Positions 43,855 through 54,302 of a stretch of DNA of 64,000 nt are shown in pieces. The notes under the pieces were generated by a model. It ran no database searches, was not told the origin of the DNA, and saw nothing but the letters and a program-made list of their open reading frames with translations. Numbering within the stretch: position 1 is the first letter of the stretch; every line of letters begins with the position of its first letter. Origin of the DNA: Alistipes sp. (GTDB lineage Bacteria; Bacteroidota; Bacteroidia; Bacteroidales; Rikenellaceae); NCBI GenBank assembly GCA_017547175.1, contig JAFYQI010000008.1:186001-250000 (forward strand), in the 5' to 3' direction. A program made the translations under genes and the position numbers.

Positions 43855-45231
43855 TTAGTGACGGCCCTGAATACGACCGGTCTTCATCAGACCATCGTAG
43901 TGACGCATCAACAGGTAGCTCTCTATCTGCTTCAGAGTATCGAGTACCACACCCACCATAATCAGCAACGAGGTACCGCCATAGAAATAGGCGAACTCCT
44001 GCTGAATACCGAGGAATCGAATAGCCAGCGCTGGCAAAATTGCCACGATAGCCAAGAAGATCGAACCCGGCAGGGTGATACGCGTCATGATAGCGTCGAT
44101 GTAGCTCACGGTCTGCTTACCCGGTTTCACTCCCGGAATGAAGCCACCGTTGCGCTTCATGTCATCGGCCATCATTTGAGGATTGACGATAATCGCCGTG
44201 TAGAAGTAGGTGAAGGCGATTACCAACACAGCCAGCGTAAAGTTGTACCAGAAACCGGTCATCGAGCTGAAGGCAGCTGCGAAAGCCGTACCCGAGAACA
44301 ACATCGGAACAAACATCAGAGCCTGTGCGAAGATGATAGGCATCACATTCGCAGCATTCATCTTCAGGGGAATGTACTGACGTACACCACCGTACTGCTT
44401 GTTACCAATGATACGCTTAGCGTACTGAACAGGCACCTTGCGGACAGCCTGTACCAGCGCGATCGTTGCCATGAAGACAAGGAAGAGCAGAACGAGCTCG
44501 AGAATCAGCATGATGGCGCTACCGGTAGCCGTCTGGAAACGAGCGTTGACCTCAGCCAACAGCGCGTGGGGAAGACGAGCCACGATACCGATCATAATGA
44601 TCAACGAGATACCGTTACCAATACCCTTGTCGGTGATCTTCTCGCCCAACCACATAATAAACATGGTACCGGCGATCAGGATCGTCGTTGCATAGCAAAC
44701 GAAACCGAACGTATTACCGTAGACAAACGCCGTGGGAGCCTGGTGATAGAGGTTGGCAATGAATGCCGGACCCTGCAACATCAGCACACCGATCGTAAGG
44801 AATCGGGTCCACTGGTTCATCTTGCGGCGGCCGCTCTCACCCTCCTTCTGCATCTTCTGGAAATACGGGATCATCATACCCATCAGCTGGATGATAATCG
44901 AGGCGGTGATGTACGGCATGACTCCGAGTGCAAAAATTGCAGCGTTACCAAATGCACCTCCAGAGAAGACGTTCAACAGACCCAGAAGTCCGTTGCCCTC
45001 CAACTGGCTGGCATACGCCGAACCCTCGCCCAAGACGTTAGGGTTGATACCCGGAATCACTACGAAACTACCCAAGCGGTAGATCAGCAGAAGACCGATC
45101 GTGTAGATAACACGCTTACGGAGCTCCTCGATCTTATAGATATTCTTGAGCGTCTCGACCACTTTCTTGTTGGCTGCCAAAAGAGCGATAACCACTAAAA
45201 AGACAAGACCAACAACGAGATATTGATTCAT
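43855..45231 (-). CDS. secY: Protein translocase subunit SecY
   Basis: 458 residues. From residue ~24 (VVETLKNIYKIEELRKRVIY) it is a standard ten-helix SecY with plug region LGLLNVFSGGAFGNAAIFAL and the cytosolic loops RKVPVQYAKR and GGFIPGVKPGKQT. Before that lies an unusual hydrophobic stretch, MNQYLVVGLVFLVVIALLAA, which would be an eleventh, N-terminal helix. I keep the ATG at 45231 because it gives a 27-base gap to rplO and no other ATG fits, but a GTG start at the VVETL segment is possible. Confidence 0.95.
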   Translation of the reverse strand: MNQYLVVGLVFLVVIALLAANKKVVETLKNIYKIEELRKRVIYTIGLLLIYRLGSFVVIPGINPNVLGEGSAYASQLEGNGLLGLLNVFSGGAFGNAAIFALGVMPYITASIIIQLMGMMIPYFQKMQKEGESGRRKMNQWTRFLTIGVLMLQGPAFIANLYHQAPTAFVYGNTFGFVCYATTILIAGTMFIMWLGEKITDKGIGNGISLIIMIGIVARLPHALLAEVNARFQTATGSAIMLILELVLLFLVFMATIALVQAVRKVPVQYAKRIIGNKQYGGVRQYIPLKMNAANVMPIIFAQALMFVPMLFSGTAFAAAFSSMTGFWYNFTLAVLVIAFTYFYTAIIVNPQMMADDMKRNGGFIPGVKPGKQTVSYIDAIMTRITLPGSIFLAIVAILPALAIRFLGIQQEFAYFYGGTSLLIMVGVVLDTLKQIESYLLMRHYDGLMKTGRIQGRH

Positions 45232-45258
45232 AAATTTGGTTTGGTTTTAAGGTTTACC

Positions 45259-45705
45259 TTAGAGTTTCTCGACGTTACCGCCGGCAGCCGTGATAGCAGC
45301 CTCAGCGCTCTTCGAGAAGGCGTGTGCCTTCACCGTGAGGGCCTTCGTTACCTGACCGTTACCGAGGATCTTCACCTTGTCCTTCGACGAGATGAAGCCG
45401 GCACCGATCAGCGTCTCAACGGTTACCTCCTGGAGCTCCTTCTTCGAAGCCAACTCCTCGAGCGTCGACAGGTTGATAGCCTTGAACTCTACACGCTTCA
45501 AGTTCGTGAAACCGAACTTCGGAAGACGACGCTGAAGCGGCATCTGGCCACCCTCGAAACCGAGCTTGCGCGAGTAACCCGAACGCGACTGAGCACCCTT
45601 GTGACCGCGCGTAGCCGTACCACCATGGCCCGAACCAGCACCGCGGCCGATACGCTTATCGTGGTGCGTAGAACCCTTTGCGGGTTTGAGATTATACAGT
45701 TCCAT
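45259..45705 (-). CDS. rplO: 50S ribosomal protein L15
   Basis: 148 residues: MELYNLKPAKGSTHHDKRIG, RGAGSGHGGTATRGHKGAQS and the C-terminal VKAHAFSKSAEAAITAAGG. Long basic Gly-rich N-terminal tail penetrates 23S rRNA. 28 bases after rpmD. Confidence 0.98.
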   Translation of the reverse strand: MELYNLKPAKGSTHHDKRIGRGAGSGHGGTATRGHKGAQSRSGYSRKLGFEGGQMPLQRRLPKFGFTNLKRVEFKAINLSTLEELASKKELQEVTVETLIGAGFISSKDKVKILGNGQVTKALTVKAHAFSKSAEAAITAAGGNVEKL

Positions 45706-45733
45706 TCTCTTATTTACTATTACAGGTTAAACA

Positions 45734-45916
45734 TTAGGCGAGCTTCTCGACCTTTACGAGGTGCTGTACACGCTCGATCATGCCCTTGATGATTACCGAA
45801 TCATCGTGCTCTACCGTTGCACCGATCTTCTTCAGACCGAGTGCGTCAAGATTAGCGCACTGACGCTTCGTAGCACCGATGCGGCTCTTGACCTGGGTGA
45901 TTTTCAATCTTGCCAT
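45734..45916 (-). CDS. rpmD: 50S ribosomal protein L30
   Basis: 60 residues (MARLKITQVKSRIGATKRQC, NLDALGLKKIGATVEHDDS), a single ferredoxin-like domain. 15 bases after rpsE. Confidence 0.97.
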   Translation of the reverse strand: MARLKITQVKSRIGATKRQCANLDALGLKKIGATVEHDDSVIIKGMIERVQHLVKVEKLA

Positions 45917-45931
45917 AGTCTTGATTCAAAA

Positions 45932-46447
45932 TTAACCGTTAAACACCTGATTCATCGAGATACCACGAACGCGGGCAACGCTGGCAGCGTCACGCAGCTC
46001 GCACAAAGCGCCTACGGTTGCCTTTACCAGGTTGTGGGGGTTCGACGAGCCCTTGCTCTTTGCAAGCACGTTCTTCACGCCGAGCGACTCCAAAACGGCA
46101 CGCATGGCACCACCGGCGATGATACCGGTACCCGGAGCAGCCGGACGAATCATAACCTCCGAACCACCGAAACGGAACTCCTGCTTGTGGGGAATCGTAC
46201 CGTTGATTACGGGAACCTTCACCAGGTTCTTCTTGGCATCCTCCACGCCCTTGGCGATGGCGGCCTGAACCTCCGAAGCCTTACCCAGACCATAACCGAC
46301 TACGCCGTTCTCGTTACCTACTACGACGATTGCCGAGAAGCTGAACGTGCGACCACCCTTCGTTACCTTCGTAACGCGCTGAATGCTTACGAGTCTGTCC
46401 TTAAGCTCGAGGTCGCTGGTGCGTACTTTCATATTGCTGTTAGCCAT
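45932..46447 (-). CDS. rpsE: 30S ribosomal protein S5
   Basis: 171 residues. N-terminal dsRBD-like part ([40 protein letters not shown]) and C-terminal part ([20 protein letters not shown]). Involved in decoding fidelity. 8 bases after rplR. Confidence 0.98.
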   Translation of the reverse strand: MANSNMKVRTSDLELKDRLVSIQRVTKVTKGGRTFSFSAIVVVGNENGVVGYGLGKASEVQAAIAKGVEDAKKNLVKVPVINGTIPHKQEFRFGGSEVMIRPAAPGTGIIAGGAMRAVLESLGVKNVLAKSKGSSNPHNLVKATVGALCELRDAASVARVRGISMNQVFNG

Positions 46448-46455
46448 AATTTTGC

Positions 46456-46818
46456 TTAGAATTTAAGTCCGCCTTCGCGTGCTGCTTCGGCCAGCTGTTT
46501 AACTCTTCCGTGATACAGGTAACCATTACGGTCGAACGATACCGTCGTGATGCCCTTCGAGGCAGCACGCTCGGCAGCCAACTTACCAACCAGGGCGGCT
46601 ACCTCCGACTTATTCTTACCTGCGGCAGCCTCTACAACCTCCTTCTCCAACGAAGAAGCCGATGCGAGCGTTACGCCTGCCAGGTCGTCGATGAACTGTA
46701 CGTAGATCTGCTTGTTGCTACGGAACACCGTCATGCGGGGCTGAGCGGCCGTACCGGTAACGATCTTACGGATGCGCATCTTGATGCGCTCTCTTCTCTC
46801 TATTTTGTTCAGTGACAT
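46456..46818 (-). CDS. rplR: 50S ribosomal protein L18
   Basis: 120 residues: [60 protein letters not shown]. Binds 5S rRNA with L5. 16 bases after rplF. Confidence 0.98.
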   Translation of the reverse strand: MSLNKIERRERIKMRIRKIVTGTAAQPRMTVFRSNKQIYVQFIDDLAGVTLASASSLEKEVVEAAAGKNKSEVAALVGKLAAERAASKGITTVSFDRNGYLYHGRVKQLAEAAREGGLKF

Positions 46819-46834
46819 AACTTCAGCTTATTTA

Positions 46835-47419
46835 CTATTTGCCAGCCGACTTACCGGCCTTACGACGAATCTGCTCGCCTACGAACTTAATACCCTTACC
46901 CTTATAAGGCTCCGGCTTGCGCAGCGAACGCAACTTGGCGGCCACCTGACCAACCAGCTGCTTGTCAATACTCTTCAGCGTCACGATCGGAGCACCCTTC
47001 TTCTCCGTAACGGCCGTTGCCGTAACCTCCTTCGGAAGCATGAAGTGCGTATCGTGCGAATAACCCAGGCTCATCTCCAGGATCTGACCCTTAACCTCGG
47101 CCTTGAAACCGACGCCAACGAGCTCCTGCTTGATCTCATAACCCTTCGTTACACCCACAACCATGTTGTTGATCAGTGCGCGGTACAGACCGTGCATCGA
47201 ACGGTGGCGGGGCTGATTCGTCGGACGCGTTACCAGCACGGCAGGCTTCTCCTCCTCCGAACGCGCGTCCTTGTGCGTGCCGACCGTAACGGTAATATCC
47301 GAGTCAACCTTCTGACTCAACTCACCAAGAGGCCCTTTCACGCTTACCGTATTGTCGGCAGCAACCGTAACGGTTACACCGGCAGGCAGGTATACAGGTA
47401 ATTTACCAATTCTTGACAT
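46835..47419 (-). CDS. rplF: 50S ribosomal protein L6
   Basis: 194 residues, two related domains: MSRIGKLPVYLPAGVTVTVA, VKGPLGELSQKVDSDITVTV and the C-terminal PEPYKGKGIKFVGEQIRRKA. A charged insert (DARSEEEKPAVLV) sits in the first domain. 49 bases after rpsH. Confidence 0.98.
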   Translation of the reverse strand: MSRIGKLPVYLPAGVTVTVAADNTVSVKGPLGELSQKVDSDITVTVGTHKDARSEEEKPAVLVTRPTNQPRHRSMHGLYRALINNMVVGVTKGYEIKQELVGVGFKAEVKGQILEMSLGYSHDTHFMLPKEVTATAVTEKKGAPIVTLKSIDKQLVGQVAAKLRSLRKPEPYKGKGIKFVGEQIRRKAGKSAGK

Positions 47420-47468
47420 TGTGTTGATTGTTTAAAATGTTTGTTTTTTGTTTCGGATTGACTCACGA

Positions 47469-47867
47469 TTAGAATACGTAGCACAGCAACTCACCACCTA
47501 CACGCTCCTTGCGAGCCTTGGCATCGGTCATGATACCCTTCGACGTCGAGAGGATGGCGATACCCAAACCGTTCAGTACGCGCGGCATCTCATCAACCGA
47601 GGTGTACTGACGAAGACCCGGACGCGATACGCGCTTCAGATCCTTGATCGCATTGGTCTTCGTGGCAGCATCCCACTTCAGAGCGATCTTGATGGTCGGG
47701 TGACCCTTCTCGTCGTTGTCAAACTTGTAGGCAAGGATATAACCCTGCTCGTAGAGGATCTTCGTGATCTCTCGCTTAATTTTGGAACCGGGAGCTTCAA
47801 CCACCTTGTGGTTGGCTTTCACCGCGTTTCTAATTCTGGTCAGAAAGTCCGCAATAGGATCAGTCAT
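47469..47867 (-). CDS. rpsH: 30S ribosomal protein S8
   Basis: 132 residues: MTDPIADFLTRIRNAVKANH, VSRPGLRQYTSVDEMPRVLN, GLGIAILSTSKGIMTDAKAR. In E. coli S8 is the translational regulator of the spc operon. Here the gene starts a new transcription unit: the 707 bases before it separate it from rpsN, and a TATATTTG promoter box lies 103 bases before the ATG. Confidence 0.98.
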   Translation of the reverse strand: MTDPIADFLTRIRNAVKANHKVVEAPGSKIKREITKILYEQGYILAYKFDNDEKGHPTIKIALKWDAATKTNAIKDLKRVSRPGLRQYTSVDEMPRVLNGLGIAILSTSKGIMTDAKARKERVGGELLCYVF

Positions 47868-47969
47868 AACGAATAAGAAATTAAAATTAATGTTAAAAAT
47901 AAGGTTAATGTGTTCTTTTTCTGTTGCTTACATGGCTTTAAGCCCTTTGCTCGCGGCCATATAAGCGCG

Positions 47970-48000
47970 CAAATATACGCATAATTTCACAAAAAACCAA
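47970..48000 (-). promoter_or_regulatory. Promoter of the rpsH-rplQ unit
   Basis: Minus strand TATATTTG (47970-47977) is a full -7 match; TTGG at 47997-48000, 19 bases upstream, is a partial match to the TTTG -33 box. It places the start of transcription near 47963. Confidence 0.7.
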
Positions 48001-48523
48001 GCCAAAAGCATGATTTTTAGCAACTTTGCGTATTAGTCCCGAAATGGAGCATGTCAGCAACACATTCGTTTTGCCAACACACATCACAAAATCATCCAAA
48101 AGCACACGGAATCACATGGGATATGCACGTCAAAATTACGTTGCAAACCATACTTATCTCAACTACAGGTACAACATAATGCCCTGTTGCAGAGATAACC
48201 TACGGCAACCCATCGGTTCTGTGTCCTTTTGTCGGACTCTTTGCCAAATGCCGAATCCCTCATCCGAGCCGCGCGACCAAGAAGTTATCATTCCATGAAT
48301 GACACTTTCCTCGGTGTTGCGACTCCGACTACACGGAGACTGCACCCATATTGACCCTCCTTCCCTTGAGGATAACCGCTATACCTATATTATATAAGGT
48401 ATTATGCACATCCCCACGGGCTCACACCCAGGGAGTGGATGGTCGAGATCGAAAATTCGTGATCGACGGTTCACGAGGCTCGGCCTCTACATTGCCTTTC
48501 GATCAGTTTGTGTGAATTTCGAG

Positions 48524-48566
48524 ATAAAAAGAGAGGGTGGAAGGAGTCTAAGACTCCCTCCCCCTC
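48524..48566 (-). terminator. Terminator after rpsN
   Basis: Reading leftward, a GAGGG-outer and GGGAGTC-inner stem (loop TTA) is followed by a T5 run (48526-48530 on the plus strand as A5). It lies 9 bases after the rpsN stop and would end the rplC-rpsN transcript. Confidence 0.75.
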
Positions 48567-48574
48567 ATCAGATA

Positions 48575-48871
48575 TTACCAGCTGGCCTTCGTAACGCCCG
48601 GGATCAGACCCTGCGAAGCCATCTCACGGAACTGAATACGGCTGATGCCGAACAGACGGATGTAGCCCTTCGGACGACCCGTGATCTTGCAGCGATTGTG
48701 CTGACGAATCGGGTTCGAGTTGCGGGGCAGCTTCGACAATGCGATCCAAGCCTCCTCGTGGTCGATCTCACCGGCCTTGAGCTGAGCGGCGATCTCCTCA
48801 CGCTTGTGAGCGTAGCGGTTAGCGAGCTTTACACGCTTTACCTCGCGTGCCTTCATTGACTCTTTTGCCAT
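48575..48871 (-). CDS. rpsN: 30S ribosomal protein S14
   Basis: 98 residues: [40 protein letters not shown] and [18 protein letters not shown]. Zinc-free form (no CxxC). About nine residues longer than the Bacteroides proteins I recall, in the [14 protein letters not shown] region. Last gene before the operon break. Confidence 0.98.
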   Translation of the reverse strand: MAKESMKAREVKRVKLANRYAHKREEIAAQLKAGEIDHEEAWIALSKLPRNSNPIRQHNRCKITGRPKGYIRLFGISRIQFREMASQGLIPGVTKASW

Positions 48872-48874
48872 GGC

Positions 48875-49435
48875 TTAGTTCTTTTTAGCGTTCTTGAAAG
48901 GCAGACCGAAAGCCTTCAGCAGGGCGTAACCCTCCTCGTCGGTCTTTGCCGTCGTTACAAAGGTGATCTCCATACCAAAGATCTTGGTGATCTTGTCGAT
49001 GTCGATCTCCGGGAAGATGATCTGCTCGGTCACACCCAGCGTGTAGTTACCCTGACCGTCGAACTTCTCGTTGATACCCTTGAAGTCGCGGATACGGGGA
49101 AGTGCTACAGCTACCAGACGCTCCAGGAACTCGTACATCTTCTTGTCGCGCAACGTAACACGTACACCGATCGGCATACCCTTACGCAACTTGAAGTTCG
49201 AGATATCCTTACGCGAACGAGTCTGAACGGCCTTCTGGCCCGTGATGATCGTCAGCTCCTCCTGAGCAACATCGATCAGCTTCTTGTCGGCGATAGCCTG
49301 ACCCATACCCTGGTTGATGACAATCTTCACCAGCTTCGGGCACTGCATCACGCTCGTATAGCCGAACTGCTTCATAAGGGCAGGCAGAATCTGCTCCTTA
49401 TACTGTGTCTTGAGTGTAGGAATATAAGCTGCCAT
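48875..49435 (-). CDS. rplE: 50S ribosomal protein L5
   Basis: 186 residues: [80 protein letters not shown]. Binds 5S rRNA. Start overlaps the rplX stop by one base (TAATG), so translation is coupled. Confidence 0.98.
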   Translation of the reverse strand: MAAYIPTLKTQYKEQILPALMKQFGYTSVMQCPKLVKIVINQGMGQAIADKKLIDVAQEELTIITGQKAVQTRSRKDISNFKLRKGMPIGVRVTLRDKKMYEFLERLVAVALPRIRDFKGINEKFDGQGNYTLGVTEQIIFPEIDIDKITKIFGMEITFVTTAKTDEEGYALLKAFGLPFKNAKKN

Positions 49436-49758
49436 TATTTGATCTCCTCCCCTGACTTTTTAGCGTAACGAACTAATTTACCTTCGGCATTTGCCTTGCG
49501 GCCCACCTTCGTCGGCTTGCCGCTCTTCGGGTCGAGTACCTGGAGGTTCGATACATGGATCGGAGCCTCCTTCTCTACGATACCGCCCTGGGGGTTCTGT
49601 GCATTGGGCTTCGTAGCCTTCTTGCAGAGATTAACGCCCTCGACAATCGCGCGCTGCTTCGACACCTCGACCTTCAGGACTTTACCCTGCTGGCCCTTGT
49701 TGTCGCCGGCGATCACCAGAACCGTATCCCCCTTCTTAATATGCAATTTAACTGACAT
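49435..49758 (-). CDS. rplX: 50S ribosomal protein L24
   Basis: 107 residues with the KOW motif: [40 protein letters not shown]. Early assembly protein of the 50S. 20 bases after rplN. Confidence 0.98.
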   Translation of the reverse strand: MSVKLHIKKGDTVLVIAGDNKGQQGKVLKVEVSKQRAIVEGVNLCKKATKPNAQNPQGGIVEKEAPIHVSNLQVLDPKSGKPTKVGRKANAEGKLVRYAKKSGEEIK

Positions 49759-49778
49759 ATTCGGAATGTTTTTTAAGA

Positions 49779-50144
49779 TTACAGTACTTCGGGTGCCAGC
49801 GAGATGATCTTCATGTACTGATCACGCAGCTCACGAGCTACGGGACCGAAGATACGGGTACCGCGCATCTCACCCTGATTGTTAAGCAGCACAACGGCGT
49901 TGTCGTCGAAACGAATGTACGAACCGTTGGCGCGACGAATTTCCTTCTTCGTGCGAACTACCACAGCCTTCGATACGGCGCCCTTCTTGACGTCGCCCGA
50001 GGGGGTAGCGCTCTTTACAGCTACGACGATCTTATCGCCGATCGAGGCGTAGCGACGCTTCGTACCACCGAGTACGCGGATGCAAAGTACCTCCTTGGCA
50101 CCGCTGTTGTCGGCTACTACGAGTCTTGATTCCTGTTGTATCAT
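49779..50144 (-). CDS. rplN: 50S ribosomal protein L14
   Basis: 121 residues: [60 protein letters not shown]. Contacts 16S rRNA in bridge B8. 2 bases after rpsQ. Confidence 0.98.
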   Translation of the reverse strand: MIQQESRLVVADNSGAKEVLCIRVLGGTKRRYASIGDKIVVAVKSATPSGDVKKGAVSKAVVVRTKKEIRRANGSYIRFDDNAVVLLNNQGEMRGTRIFGPVARELRDQYMKIISLAPEVL

Positions 50145-50146
50145 AA

Positions 50147-50401
50147 CTACTTAGCTCTTTCAATGATTTGTACTAATCTCCAACGCTTCGTCTTGCTCAG
50201 CGGGCGGGTCTCCATGATACGTACGGTATCGCCCTCCTTGCAGGTCTCGTCGAGGCACTCGGCGGCGAACTTCGTCGTCTTGTTCACGAACTTGCCGTAG
50301 ATCGGGTGCTTCACCTTACGTGCTACTGCAACCACAATGGTCTTCTCCATCTTGTTGCTGACAACCACGCCAATTCGCTCTTTTCTCAGATTTCTTTCCA
50401 T
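50147..50401 (-). CDS. rpsQ: 30S ribosomal protein S17
   Basis: 84 residues, OB fold: [60 protein letters not shown]. 11 bases after rpmC. Confidence 0.98.
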   Translation of the reverse strand: MERNLRKERIGVVVSNKMEKTIVVAVARKVKHPIYGKFVNKTTKFAAECLDETCKEGDTVRIMETRPLSKTKRWRLVQIIERAK

Positions 50402-50412
50402 AGTTGTTCTCC

Positions 50413-50604
50413 TTATTTAGCGTTCTTTTGACGCAGAATCGTCAGCATGCGAGCGATGTCTCTGCGGTTCTTCTTGATGATCGACGGATTCTCGATCGGC
50501 GACACGGCGTGCTGTACCTTGAGCTTGGTCAGCTGCGCCTTCTCAGTCTCGATGCGCTCAACCAAATCCTTGGTCGCGATATCCTTGATTTCTGCACTTT
50601 TCAT
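50413..50604 (-). CDS. rpmC: 50S ribosomal protein L29
   Basis: 63 residues, helical hairpin: [20 protein letters not shown], then [19 protein letters not shown]. Lies at the peptide tunnel exit. 15 bases after rplP. Confidence 0.97.
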   Translation of the reverse strand: MKSAEIKDIATKDLVERIETEKAQLTKLKVQHAVSPIENPSIIKKNRRDIARMLTILRQKNAK

Positions 50605-50619
50605 AGCGTGTCTCCTTTC

Positions 50620-51048
50620 TTAAAGTGTGGTCTCGACGTAGTCACGTCGTACAATAAACTTCACGGGGATAGGCAGCTTCTGGGCACCCAGACGAAGAGC
50701 CTCCTGTGCTACTGCCAAGGGCACACCCTCAGCCTCGAACAGAATACGACCCGGCGTAACAGGGGCTACGAAACCCTCCGGATTACCTTTACCCTTACCC
50801 ATACGTACCTCGGCCGGCTTCTTCGTAATCGGTTTGTCGGGGAAGATGCGGATCCAGAGCTGACCCTCACGCTTCATGTAACGCGTGATGGCCTGACGGG
50901 CGGCCTCGATCTGACGACCCGTGATCCAGGTCGAGTCGAGCGCCTTGATTGCGAACGAACCGAATGCAAGTTGGTTACCTCTTTGAGCCACTCCCTTCAT
51001 ACGGCCTTTCTGCATTCTTCTAAATTTGGTCTTTTTCGGCTGTAACAT
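50620..51048 (-). CDS. rplP: 50S ribosomal protein L16
   Basis: 142 residues: [80 protein letters not shown]. Near the peptidyl-transferase centre; holds the conserved Arg-rich region that is often hydroxylated. 30 bases after rpsC. Confidence 0.98.
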   Translation of the reverse strand: MLQPKKTKFRRMQKGRMKGVAQRGNQLAFGSFAIKALDSTWITGRQIEAARQAITRYMKREGQLWIRIFPDKPITKKPAEVRMGKGKGNPEGFVAPVTPGRILFEAEGVPLAVAQEALRLGAQKLPIPVKFIVRRDYVETTL

Positions 51049-51078
51049 GTTTGTTCTGCTTTAAAAAGGTCCTACTTA

Positions 51079-51831
51079 CTATTTGTTGTTCTGACGACGA
51101 CCACCACGACGACGATCACCGCGCTCACCACGACCGCGACGCTCGCCACGCTGCTCGCCCTGCGGAGCCTGGGCCGAAGCACCCTGCATCTCGAACAGGT
51201 CGCGCTTGCCGTAAACCGTACCCTGGCAGATCCATACCTTGATACCGAGGATACCAACCTTCGTCAGTGCCTCCGTCAGGCAGTAATCTACATCAGCACG
51301 GAACGTGTGCAGCGGAATACGTCCCTCCTTAATGGTCTCCTTGCGTGCCATCTCAGCGCCACCTACGCGGCCCGATACCTGTACCTTGATACCCTCGGCA
51401 CCCATGCGCATCGTCGAAGCGACAGCCGTCTTAACGGCACGACGGAACGAAACGCGGCCCTCGAGCTGGCGGGCAATGTTCTGACCTACGATCACAGCAT
51501 CAACCTCCGGGCGCTTAACCTCGAAAATGTTGATCTGGATCTCCTTACCGGTGAGCTTCTTCAGCTCCTCCTTCAACTTGTCGACCTCCTGGCCACCCTT
51601 ACCGATGATGATACCCGGACGGGCGGTCGAAATGGTTACCGTAACGAGCTTCAGCGTACGCTCGATGATGATCTTCGAGATCGAAGCCTTCTGCAGACGG
51701 GCGTTCAGATACTTGCGGATCTTGTCGTCCTCTACGATCTTGTCGCCGAAGTTCTTACCACCGAACCAGTTGGAATCCCAACCCTTGATGATACCAAGGC
51801 GATTTGCTATCGGATTAACTTTCTGTCCCAT
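51079..51831 (-). CDS. rpsC: 30S ribosomal protein S3
   Basis: 250 residues. KH domain ([20 protein letters not shown]) and C-terminal domain ([40 protein letters not shown]). The last ~35 residues are an Arg/Gly-rich tail ([20 protein letters not shown]), probably disordered RNA-binding. 6 bases after rplV. Confidence 0.98.
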   Translation of the reverse strand: MGQKVNPIANRLGIIKGWDSNWFGGKNFGDKIVEDDKIRKYLNARLQKASISKIIIERTLKLVTVTISTARPGIIIGKGGQEVDKLKEELKKLTGKEIQINIFEVKRPEVDAVIVGQNIARQLEGRVSFRRAVKTAVASTMRMGAEGIKVQVSGRVGGAEMARKETIKEGRIPLHTFRADVDYCLTEALTKVGILGIKVWICQGTVYGKRDLFEMQGASAQAPQGEQRGERRGRGERGDRRRGGRRQNNK

Positions 51832-51837
51832 CTTGTT

Positions 51838-52248
51838 TTACTTGTTTTCTACGGTTACCATTTTGTCTACTACGATCGTCACGTGGTTCGAACGCTTGCG
51901 AATGCGGTGAGCGCGACCCTGCGGAGCGGGCTGAATGCGCTTCAACATACGACCACCGTCAACGAATACCTCCTTAACGCAGAGCTTCGTATCCTCCAGA
52001 CGCTCGGTCTCGTTCTTTGCCTCCCAGTTGGCAATAGCCGACTTCAGGAGCTTCTCCATGCGGATCGACGCCTCCTTCTTCGAATAGCGAAGGATGCCCA
52101 ATGCCTTGTTGATCTCTACGCCGCGGATGATATCTGCAACCAGACGCATCTTGCGGGGCGAGGTCGGGCAGTCGCGCAGAACGGCGATAGCCTTCTGCTT
52201 CTTCTCAGCCGAGCGCTTCTCGGCTGCCATTGCTTTTCTTGCACCCAT
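51838..52248 (-). CDS. rplV: 50S ribosomal protein L22
   Basis: 136 residues. The L22 fold ([60 protein letters not shown]) includes the beta-hairpin lining the exit tunnel. Preceded by a basic/Ala-rich N-terminal extension (~20 residues). 7 bases after rpsS. Confidence 0.98.
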   Translation of the reverse strand: MGARKAMAAEKRSAEKKQKAIAVLRDCPTSPRKMRLVADIIRGVEINKALGILRYSKKEASIRMEKLLKSAIANWEAKNETERLEDTKLCVKEVFVDGGRMLKRIQPAPQGRAHRIRKRSNHVTIVVDKMVTVENK

Positions 52249-52255
52249 ATTCTAC

Positions 52256-52522
52256 TTACTTTTTCTTGTTACCGGCGTGGCCGCGGAAAGTACGCGTGGG
52301 AGCGAACTCACCGAGCTTGTGTCCTACCATATTCTCGGTTACATAAACCGGGATGAACTTGTTTCCGTTGTGAACGGCGATCGTCTGACCTACGAAATCA
52401 GGCGAAATCATGCTTGCGCGCGACCAGGTCTTGATAACCGCCTTGTTGCCCTCGGCAGCGGCGATAACCTTAGCCTCGAGTTTCGGATCGATATACGGTC
52501 CTTTCTTTAATGAACGGCTCAT
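52256..52522 (-). CDS. rpsS: 30S ribosomal protein S19
   Basis: 88 residues: [60 protein letters not shown]. Sits in the 30S head with S13. 17 bases after rplB. Confidence 0.98.
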   Translation of the reverse strand: MSRSLKKGPYIDPKLEAKVIAAAEGNKAVIKTWSRASMISPDFVGQTIAVHNGNKFIPVYVTENMVGHKLGEFAPTRTFRGHAGNKKK

Positions 52523-52539
52523 TATGTACTCTTATTTAA

Positions 52540-53364
52540 TTACTTTTTCTTCTTGGAAATAATAAACTTCGAAGTGGTCTTCTTCGGGTTGCGCGTCTTG
52601 TAACCCTTAGCAAGCAGACCCTTGCGCGAACGCGGGTGACCACCGCTGGCGCGGCCTTCACCACCACCCATCGGGTGATCTACCGGGTTCATCACGACAC
52701 CACGGTTGTGCGGACGACGGCCCAGCCAACGCTTGCGACCGGCCTTACCCGACGACTCGAGGTTGTGATCAACGTTCGATACGACACCCACCGTAGCGCG
52801 GCAAGTTACGAGTACCATACGAGTCTCGCCCGAAGGCAGCTTGATGATGGCAAATTTGCCCTCACGAGCCAGCAGCTGGGCGTACGAACCGGCCGAACGA
52901 GCCATAGCGGCACCCTGACCGGGATAGAGTTCAATGTTGTGTACAACCGTACCCAGCGGAATCTCGCTCAACGGAAGAGCGTTACCTACCTCGGGAGCGA
53001 TACCCGAGCCGCTGATAACAGTCTGACCAACCTTCAGGCCGTTCGGTGCGATGATGTAGCTCTTCTCACCGTCGGCATATACCAACAGGGCAATACGTGC
53101 CGTACGATTCGGGTCGTACTCGATTCCCTTTACAGTAGCAGTAATACCATCCTTCGAGCGCTTAAAGTCGACGTTACGATACATCTGCTTGTGACCGCCA
53201 CCAATGTAGCGTACGGTCATCTTACCGTCGTTGTTGCGGCCGCCCGAGCTCTTCTTTACGCTCAAAAGCGACTTCTCAGGCTTCGACTTAGTGATCTCGT
53301 CGAATGCGCTGATTACCTTATGTCTTGTACCTGCGGTAACAGGCTTAAATTTCTTTACTGCCAT
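52540..53364 (-). CDS. rplB: 50S ribosomal protein L2
   Basis: 274 residues: [40 protein letters not shown] and the conserved C-terminal loop [20 protein letters not shown] with the His needed near the peptidyl-transferase centre. 5 bases after rplW. Confidence 0.99.
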   Translation of the reverse strand: MAVKKFKPVTAGTRHKVISAFDEITKSKPEKSLLSVKKSSGGRNNDGKMTVRYIGGGHKQMYRNVDFKRSKDGITATVKGIEYDPNRTARIALLVYADGEKSYIIAPNGLKVGQTVISGSGIAPEVGNALPLSEIPLGTVVHNIELYPGQGAAMARSAGSYAQLLAREGKFAIIKLPSGETRMVLVTCRATVGVVSNVDHNLESSGKAGRKRWLGRRPHNRGVVMNPVDHPMGGGEGRASGGHPRSRKGLLAKGYKTRNPKKTTSKFIISKKKK

Positions 53365-53369
53365 CTTCG

Positions 53370-53660
53370 TTAGATATTACTGTAAAAATCAATCTTATCT
53401 CCCTCCTTCAAGGTAACGATAGCCTTCTTGAAGTTGTTGGCACGGCCCTCCAACAGACCCGCCTTCGTATAGCGGCTCTTGAGCTTGCCCATGCAGTTAA
53501 TCGTGTTAACATCAGTTACAACGACGTTGTACATCTGCTCTACGGCCTGACGAATCTGCAGCTTGTTAGCGCGCACGTCAACGATAAAACCGTAGCGATT
53601 CAACTTTTCGCCCTGAATCGTCATTTTCTCGGTCAAAACCGGCTTAATAATAATCTCCAT
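53370..53660 (-). CDS. rplW: 50S ribosomal protein L23
   Basis: 96 residues: [60 protein letters not shown]. Docking site for trigger factor and SRP at the tunnel exit. 14 bases after rplD. Confidence 0.98.
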   Translation of the reverse strand: MEIIIKPVLTEKMTIQGEKLNRYGFIVDVRANKLQIRQAVEQMYNVVVTDVNTINCMGKLKSRYTKAGLLEGRANNFKKAIVTLKEGDKIDFYSNI

Positions 53661-53674
53661 GGTTGTCTTGCGTA

Positions 53675-54301
53675 TTATGCTAACAAAGTATTCAGTACAT
53701 TCTCAGCACCCTCTACCATCACGATAACCGATGCGTTCATCACGTCATACGTGCAGACGTTCTGAGCCAGAACCGGCTTGATGTAGGTAAGGTTGCGGCA
53801 CGAAAGCTGCAGGTTTACGTTGCCCTCAGGCAGAACGAGGAGCACCTTCTTGTCGGCGACCTTCAGAGCCTCGGCCAAAGCAACAGCGGCCTTCGTCTTG
53901 GGAGCCTCGAGCTGCTGAGCCTCCAGAGCGATGATCTTACCGGCCTGAGCCTTGTAGGTCAAAGCGCTGCGACGAGCCAGCTGCTTGAGCTTCTTGTTGA
54001 GCTTGAAGCTGTAATCGCGGGGAACCGGACCGAATACGCGACCACCACCCGGGAAGAGGGGCGAGAGGATCGAGCCGCAGCGAGCACCACCGGTACCCTT
54101 CTGACGCTTCAGCTTACGCGTCGAACCGGCAACCTCATTACGCTGCTTTGCCTTATGCGTACCCTGACGCTGGTCAGCCAAATACTGCTTCACGTCGAGA
54201 TAGATAGCGTGGTCATTAGCCTCCACGCCGAAGACGGCCTCCGAGAGGACTACCTTACGGCCCGTCTCATTTCCTTGTGCGTTCAATACTGCTAATTCCA
54301 T
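53675..54301 (-). CDS. rplD: 50S ribosomal protein L4
   Basis: 208 residues from ATG 54301 ([10 protein letters not shown]); four extra upstream codons would overlap rplC and are rejected. Blocks: [60 protein letters not shown]. In E. coli L4 represses its own operon by binding the S10 leader; in this genome the structured gap upstream of rplC could be an equivalent site (inference). One base after rplC. Confidence 0.98.
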   Translation of the reverse strand: MELAVLNAQGNETGRKVVLSEAVFGVEANDHAIYLDVKQYLADQRQGTHKAKQRNEVAGSTRKLKRQKGTGGARCGSILSPLFPGGGRVFGPVPRDYSFKLNKKLKQLARRSALTYKAQAGKIIALEAQQLEAPKTKAAVALAEALKVADKKVLLVLPEGNVNLQLSCRNLTYIKPVLAQNVCTYDVMNASVIVMVEGAENVLNTLLA

Positions 54302-54302
54302 A

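Larger units (their letters stand above)
47868..48574. other. 707-base gap between rpsN and rpsH; no gene recognised
   Basis: The usual L5-S14-S8 order is kept but split. At the rpsN side there is a leftward terminator, at the rpsH side a leftward promoter. The ~520 bases between (48001-48523) have no convincing reading frame. They contain small hairpins: TCATTC/GAATGA at 48288-48302, CTCCG/CGGAG near 48325-48345, and an AT-rich near-palindrome near 48382-48402 (TACCTATATTATATAAGGTA). I find no tRNA, tmRNA, RNase P or SRP RNA motif in it. Confidence 0.8.

Noticed and set aside
48026..48298. A 90-codon frame in the rpsN-rpsH gap
   Set aside because: The product has no recognisable block, an unusual composition for this genome, and no promoter or stop context; the region also has small frames on the other strand of equal quality.
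48001..48523. A tRNA, tmRNA, RNase P or SRP RNA in the operon gap
   Set aside because: I looked for T-loop, CCA-adjacent, RNase P core and SRP tetraloop sequences on both strands and found none.
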